In this document: piece by piece, positions 60,540 through 64,000 of the stretch
Layout: each line of letters opens with the position of its first letter
Numbering within the stretch: the stretch's first letter is position 1
Assembly: GCF_029946185.1 (NCBI RefSeq)
Contig: NZ_JAQSEA010000309.1
Location: 1 to 64,000 of the forward strand
Reading direction: 5' to 3'
Length of the DNA stretch: 64,000 bases
Origin: Prosthecobacter sp.
Lineage (GTDB): Bacteria > Verrucomicrobiota > Verrucomicrobiia > Verrucomicrobiales > Verrucomicrobiaceae
Notes under the pieces: generated by a model
The model's database searches: none
What the model was told of the DNA's origin: nothing
What the model saw: the letters and a program-made list of their open reading frames with translations, nothing else
Position numbers and translations under genes: made by a program

Positions 60540-62126
60540 AATCGCCTCTGCCACCCGCATCCCGTCAGCGGCAGCGGAGATGATGCCTCCGGCGTAGCCT
60601 GCGCCTTCACCGGCGGGGTAAAAATGCTTCACGCTGATGCATTCCATCGTCTGCACATCACGCGGGATCCGGGCGGGCGAGGAACTGCGCGTTTCGACGC
60701 CCGTGAGCACTGCGTCCTCCAAGGCAAAGCCTGGCAGGCTTTTGTCGATGCGTGGAATCGCCTCCTGAATCGTCTCAATCGTGTATTCGGGAAGCACCTC
60801 GCACAAATTCGACCACACCACTCCCGGCTCGTAGGATGGCAGGACCTTGCCCGGGCCGGTGGAAGCGCGCCCTGCGAGGAAATCGCCCAGCAACTGCGCT
60901 GGCGCGTGATAGCTACTGCCACCGAGCACGAAGGCTTTCCGCTCAAGATTGCGCTGAAACTCGATGCCGCTCAGCACATCCCCCGCAGGCATGTCCTCTG
61001 GCCGCACATCCACCATGAAGCCGCTGTTGGCATTCGACTCTTCGCGGGCATAGCTGCTCATGCCGTTCGTCACCACCATGCCCGGCTCCGAAGTAGCCGC
61101 CACGACGAGCCCGCCGGGACACATGCAGAAACTGTAGGCCGCACGGCCCGTGCCGCAGTGTGCGACGAACTTATAGGGCGCTGACCCCAGTCGCTTATCC
61201 CCGGCCCATTTGCCGTACAGGCTGCGGTCGATCCGCTTCTGCGGGTGCTCAATGCGCACGCCAATGGAAAACGGTTTGGCCTCAAACGGCACGCCATGAC
61301 GGTGAAGCATGTAAAACGTGTCGCGCGAGCTGTGCCCGATGCTGAAGATGAAACGCGACCCTTCAATCGTTTCACCATCCGCCAGTGTCACCGCACGCAT
61401 CACGCCGTCTTCGATCACCACATCCGCCACGCGGGCACCAAAACGCACCTCGCCACCCAATGCGATGATCTCTTCACGCACATGCCGCACGACCTTGATG
61501 AGCCGGTCCGTGCCGATGTGCGGTCTGCTTTTGGTCAAAATGTCTTCGGGTGCCCCTGCGGCCACCATTTCACGCAGCAGCCATGGAATGCGGTGCTCAC
61601 GATCACGGATCTGCGTGTAAAGCTTGCCGTCCGAAAAGGTACCGGCTCCGCCTTCACCAAACTGCACGTTTGATTCAGGATTGAAATCCCAGCCGCGCCG
61701 CCAGAAGCCGGTCACATCCCGCGCACGATCCCCGGCAGCCTTGCCTCGCTCCAGCAGCAGTGGTTTCAAGCCCGCACGTGCCAGCACGAGGCCGCAAAAC
61801 AAGCCACAGGGCCCGGTGCCGACGATCACCGGCCGCGATGACGCCGAACGCGCCACATTTTGCGCCACTTCTTGATAGGTCTCCTCAGGAGCCGGGACGA
61901 TGCGGGGATTTTTGCCGATGCGCTTGAGCACACGCGCCTCGTCTTTCACTTCAACGAGGAGCGTGAAACTGAACTCCACATGCCCGCGCCGCGCATCAAT
62001 AGCCCGCTGTTTCACCTTGAGGCTGATCACGTCCTCATCGCGCGCGCCCAGCAGTTTCACCACCGCACGGCGCAGGTCATCATCGTGATGATCGACGGGA
62101 AGGAGAATCTGGGAGAGTTGCAGCAT
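60525..62126 (-). CDS. FAD-dependent oxidoreductase (COG2509/DUF HI0933-like)
   Basis: 533 residues from ATG 62126 (MLQLSQILLPVDHHDDDLRR). An N-terminal domain with RRAVVKLLGARDEDV precedes the FAD site VIVGTGPCGLFCGLVLARAG. Later motifs include NVQFGEGGAGTFSDGKLYTQ, SFCMCPGGLVVAATSEPG and the C-terminal YPAGEGAGYAGGIISAAADG. It matches the COG2509 family of flavin dehydrogenases of unknown substrate. The ATG at 62162 is less likely. Confidence 0.88.
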   Translation of the reverse strand: MLQLSQILLPVDHHDDDLRRAVVKLLGARDEDVISLKVKQRAIDARRGHVEFSFTLLVEVKDEARVLKRIGKNPRIVPAPEETYQEVAQNVARSASSRPVIVGTGPCGLFCGLVLARAGLKPLLLERGKAAGDRARDVTGFWRRGWDFNPESNVQFGEGGAGTFSDGKLYTQIRDREHRIPWLLREMVAAGAPEDILTKSRPHIGTDRLIKVVRHVREEIIALGGEVRFGARVADVVIEDGVMRAVTLADGETIEGSRFIFSIGHSSRDTFYMLHRHGVPFEAKPFSIGVRIEHPQKRIDRSLYGKWAGDKRLGSAPYKFVAHCGTGRAAYSFCMCPGGLVVAATSEPGMVVTNGMSSYAREESNANSGFMVDVRPEDMPAGDVLSGIEFQRNLERKAFVLGGSSYHAPAQLLGDFLAGRASTGPGKVLPSYEPGVVWSNLCEVLPEYTIETIQEAIPRIDKSLPGFALEDAVLTGVETRSSSPARIPRDVQTMECISVKHFYPAGEGAGYAGGIISAAADGMRVAEAILREG

Positions 62127-62180
62127 GGGGGGCGGGATTTGGCAGCTGTGCCAATAGCCCACGTCAAAGCCATATCAACC

Positions 62181-63137
62181 CTACTTCGTTTTCGCTGCCT
62201 TCTCCAGAGGCGGGGAATACCAGCCGAAGACCTTGTCGCCGTTGAACAGCTTGTGATGTTCAGGCGTCATGCCGCCGTAATCGGCGATGACTCCGGCCTG
62301 CTCCACGGTGCCAACCCGAAGATTGGCATACACGTCGCCCTCATCGTAGAGAACATGCAGCGGATCGCGGCTGTTCAACTGCACGCCTTTGACCGGTTTG
62401 ACGACAGTGAATCTCCACGTGGTGTTGATGTGCTGGATGGAGCCCAGCTCCTGATAAGTCAGCGCCTTCGGCACCTTGCTAAGATCATACTGCGCCACGT
62501 TGTTGGCACGCCATGGATCGTAGGCCGGGCTGCCCGGATTGGCGTAATCGCCATTCCACCATGCCTGATACGGTGTATTATCAGGCTGCGCCGCACGGAT
62601 CGCCGCAGGAGATTGAGTGACCGGGAAATTGTGGCGCACCGGCAACGGATCAACACGATCCACGATCTTGCCCACGAGCGCGAACACATCACTCACCCGG
62701 CCATAGGTGAAGAACTGGTGGGAATCCATCAGCTCCGAAGTCGAAACGCGCGTCTTCTTGACCGTCAGACGATGCTGATTGCCATCGGAAAACAAATTGA
62801 AGCTCAGCAGGTAGTCGATGTCCTTGTCGAGCGCCGGAGGCCTGCCCTGCGCATCCTTGGGTACCTCCAGAGTCTGAGTCCCGGTCGTGGTTTCCTGGGT
62901 GGTCAGATTAAACACGCGCATCTGACCGCGACGCAGCAGGTTGGTGCTGAGACTGTCCGCCAGCGCTCGGCCCAGATCTGGACGCCGGGTGCCATCCACC
63001 GTTACATCCTCGGCATAGATCGCGACTTTGGGGCGTTCCGCGCTTTTCACATTCCAGTCGCCATCGGCGTGGATTTTGGCGGTGATGACCGTGCTCAGAA
63101 GAGCCGCCGTGACAAAGGTGAGTCGGTGCTTATACAT
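62181..63137 (-). CDS. Secreted protein of unknown function, possible CsgG/LpoB-like fold
   Basis: 318 residues with a signal peptide (MYKHRLTFVTAALLSTVITA). The first part reads RPKVAIYAEDVTVDG and LGRALADSLSTNLLRRGQM, like the nucleotide-free Rossmann-like fold of CsgG/LpoB/TolB-N proteins. The C-terminal part (YDPWRANNVAQYDLSKVPKA, VLYDEGDVYANLRVGTVEQA) has no known match. It lies between the FAD enzyme and the protease on the same strand. Function unknown. Confidence 0.6.
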   Translation of the reverse strand: MYKHRLTFVTAALLSTVITAKIHADGDWNVKSAERPKVAIYAEDVTVDGTRRPDLGRALADSLSTNLLRRGQMRVFNLTTQETTTGTQTLEVPKDAQGRPPALDKDIDYLLSFNLFSDGNQHRLTVKKTRVSTSELMDSHQFFTYGRVSDVFALVGKIVDRVDPLPVRHNFPVTQSPAAIRAAQPDNTPYQAWWNGDYANPGSPAYDPWRANNVAQYDLSKVPKALTYQELGSIQHINTTWRFTVVKPVKGVQLNSRDPLHVLYDEGDVYANLRVGTVEQAGVIADYGGMTPEHHKLFNGDKVFGWYSPPLEKAAKTK

Positions 63138-63236
63138 GGCCTGTTGGAGTTCAGGCGATGTTAAAGGTTCAAAAATCGCTTGGGAAGCGAAATCTCACCC
63201 CCTCAGAGCTGGGGGAGGGGCCAGTTCACCAAGGCC
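63138..63236. other. Intergenic with a GC hairpin
   Basis: A 99-base gap between the protease stop and the start of the secreted protein gene. ACCCCCTcagagctGGGGGA around 63197-63216 can form a short hairpin; no T-run follows on either strand. Promoter signals are unclear. Confidence 0.4.
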
Positions 63237-64000
63237 TCAAGGTTCCTTCACCAACGCCTTCACCTCAACCGCGCCAATCGCCTGATGAAACACCATTTGC
63301 GTGCCCAGTTGTTCAATGAAGGTCGCGTCAGCTTTCTTTTTCCGCGCCGGCAGCGCCTCTTCTAGCACGGTCTGGATTTCGGACACATGACCCACGGCAT
63401 TGCCGAACTGGTCCATCACCGCCGAACCGCTCGATCCCGGTGCCCAGTCCGTCGTCGTCTCAAGCCACACAGGTTTGGGTGCTTCAGTTCCTTCAGGAAG
63501 TTTGGCGGTCTCCTTTTTGCTCATGAACGAACGGTTCACAAAACGGCTCACAATGCCCTCGCTGAAGTAGCCGCGCTTGCCGCCCGGGTCGCTGAAACAC
63601 CACACGGCATCCCCCGGACTCACGTCCAGACTGAGCGGCAGCGGTATGAGCGGCTGGTCAGACTTCACGCGAATGATGGCGCTGTCGGTTCCGACATTGC
63701 AGGCGAGCACTTCTGTGACGGGCAGCAGAACATCATCCTCGGTGACCGCCACCATCCACCCCTCTTTCATGTTGGCCGGTGGCGCAATCACATGCGCGCA
63801 TGTGGCCACCGCGCCGTCTGCGGTGATGGCATAGCCGCCAGCCAGATCAAGGTGCCATTTCTCACACTTGGAACAGATGAAAAACTGCCCCACCCGAAGA
63901 TGGGACATACGCGCCCGCTGCCAGCGTTCGCGCGGAGAAAGCGGCTTGGAATTAGCGACTGGCAGGGTGATGTCGCACTGCGTGCGCTGCGCCTGCTCCA
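63237..64000 (-). CDS. Trypsin-like serine protease with N-terminal zinc-ribbon-like segment (partial, runs off right edge)
   Basis: The readable part ends at 63237. The S1-type triad is complete: histidine in VATCAHVIAP, aspartate in CNVGTDSAIIRVK and serine in APGSSGSAVMDQ. Before it, GQFFICSKCEKWHLDL holds a CxxC pair. The frame continues through an ATG at 63908 to the right edge (QRTQCDITLPVANSKPLSPR), so the N-terminus is outside. It is probably exported; substrates are unknown. Close to HtrA-like or S1C enzymes but no PDZ domain is seen in the visible part. Confidence 0.85.
   Translation of the reverse strand, partial: EQAQRTQCDITLPVANSKPLSPRERWQRARMSHLRVGQFFICSKCEKWHLDLAGGYAITADGAVATCAHVIAPPANMKEGWMVAVTEDDVLLPVTEVLACNVGTDSAIIRVKSDQPLIPLPLSLDVSPGDAVWCFSDPGGKRGYFSEGIVSRFVNRSFMSKKETAKLPEGTEAPKPVWLETTTDWAPGSSGSAVMDQFGNAVGHVSEIQTVLEEALPARKKKADATFIEQLGTQMVFHQAIGAVEVKALVKEP

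Overview
The window looks like chromosome from a high-GC member of Verrucomicrobiota, most like the Prosthecobacter/Verrucomicrobium group. The case rests on gene content: two large planctomycete-type cytochrome proteins (PSD1/DUF1549/DUF1553), a DUF1501 partner, a PVC-type heme-binding HEAT-repeat protein, two DUF5069-like proteins, a PEP-CTERM secreted protein, and abundant short GC-rich hairpin repeats between genes. I found no rRNA, tRNA, CRISPR array, integrase or intact insertion sequence. About 59 protein genes are supported; the genes at both ends are cut by the window edges.

Layout: 1-4.6 kb is a MoxR/DUF58/BatA-type operon on the minus strand, interrupted by two small genes, one an antitoxin-like protein without a toxin. 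4.8-8.6 kb holds housekeeping and small enzymes (cupin, esterase, ArsC/Spx-like reductase, RluD). 8.7-11.1 kb is a membrane Ser/Thr kinase with an N-terminal zinc ribbon, followed by about 0.9 kb of tandem and hairpin repeats. 12.0-15.3 kb is a one-polypeptide restriction-modification enzyme whose recognition region is visibly AT-richer than the rest. 15.7-18.3 kb is repeat-rich with two small genes. 18.3-28.7 kb carries the PVC cytochrome protein and a catabolic-looking cluster (SDR dehydrogenase, FadR-type regulator, PSD1 cytochrome, DUF1501). 28.8-33.3 kb contains rpsP, khpA, a fluoride channel, an AI-2E-type transporter, a PPOX protein and PhoH. 33.5-36.8 kb has duplicated secreted EF-hand genes and a second PSD1 gene with no DUF1501 partner.

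37.1-46.1 kb is a minus-strand type II secretion operon in the order E-F-G-H-I-J-K-L-M plus a proline-rich last gene. Start/stop overlaps are tight and no secretin is present. 46.3-48.5 kb holds a thioredoxin-like lipid/periplasmic protein and a CAP-domain PEP-CTERM protein. 48.6-51.3 kb is the most unusual stretch: a plus-strand cassette of membrane protein, small winged-helix regulator, IspH and a ferritin-like di-iron protein. It carries three copies of a palindrome (CACTTTG-N5-CAAAG) in front of the membrane-protein gene and in front of ispH.

51.3-64 kb contains a DUF3482/DUF2868 dynamin-like GTPase pair, a ModB/ModC-like ABC pair without a binding protein, ObgE, a large secreted glycoamylase-like protein, citrate synthase, a low-molecular-weight phosphatase, a COG2509-type FAD oxidoreductase, a secreted protein of unknown role, and a trypsin-like protease cut by the right edge.

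All functional calls come from reading motifs and family resemblance in the sequence; no database search was run. The best candidate for something undescribed is the palindrome-controlled IspH/di-iron cassette. Next are the recombined recognition domain of the restriction enzyme and the tandem repeat array that has copied the end of the kinase gene.
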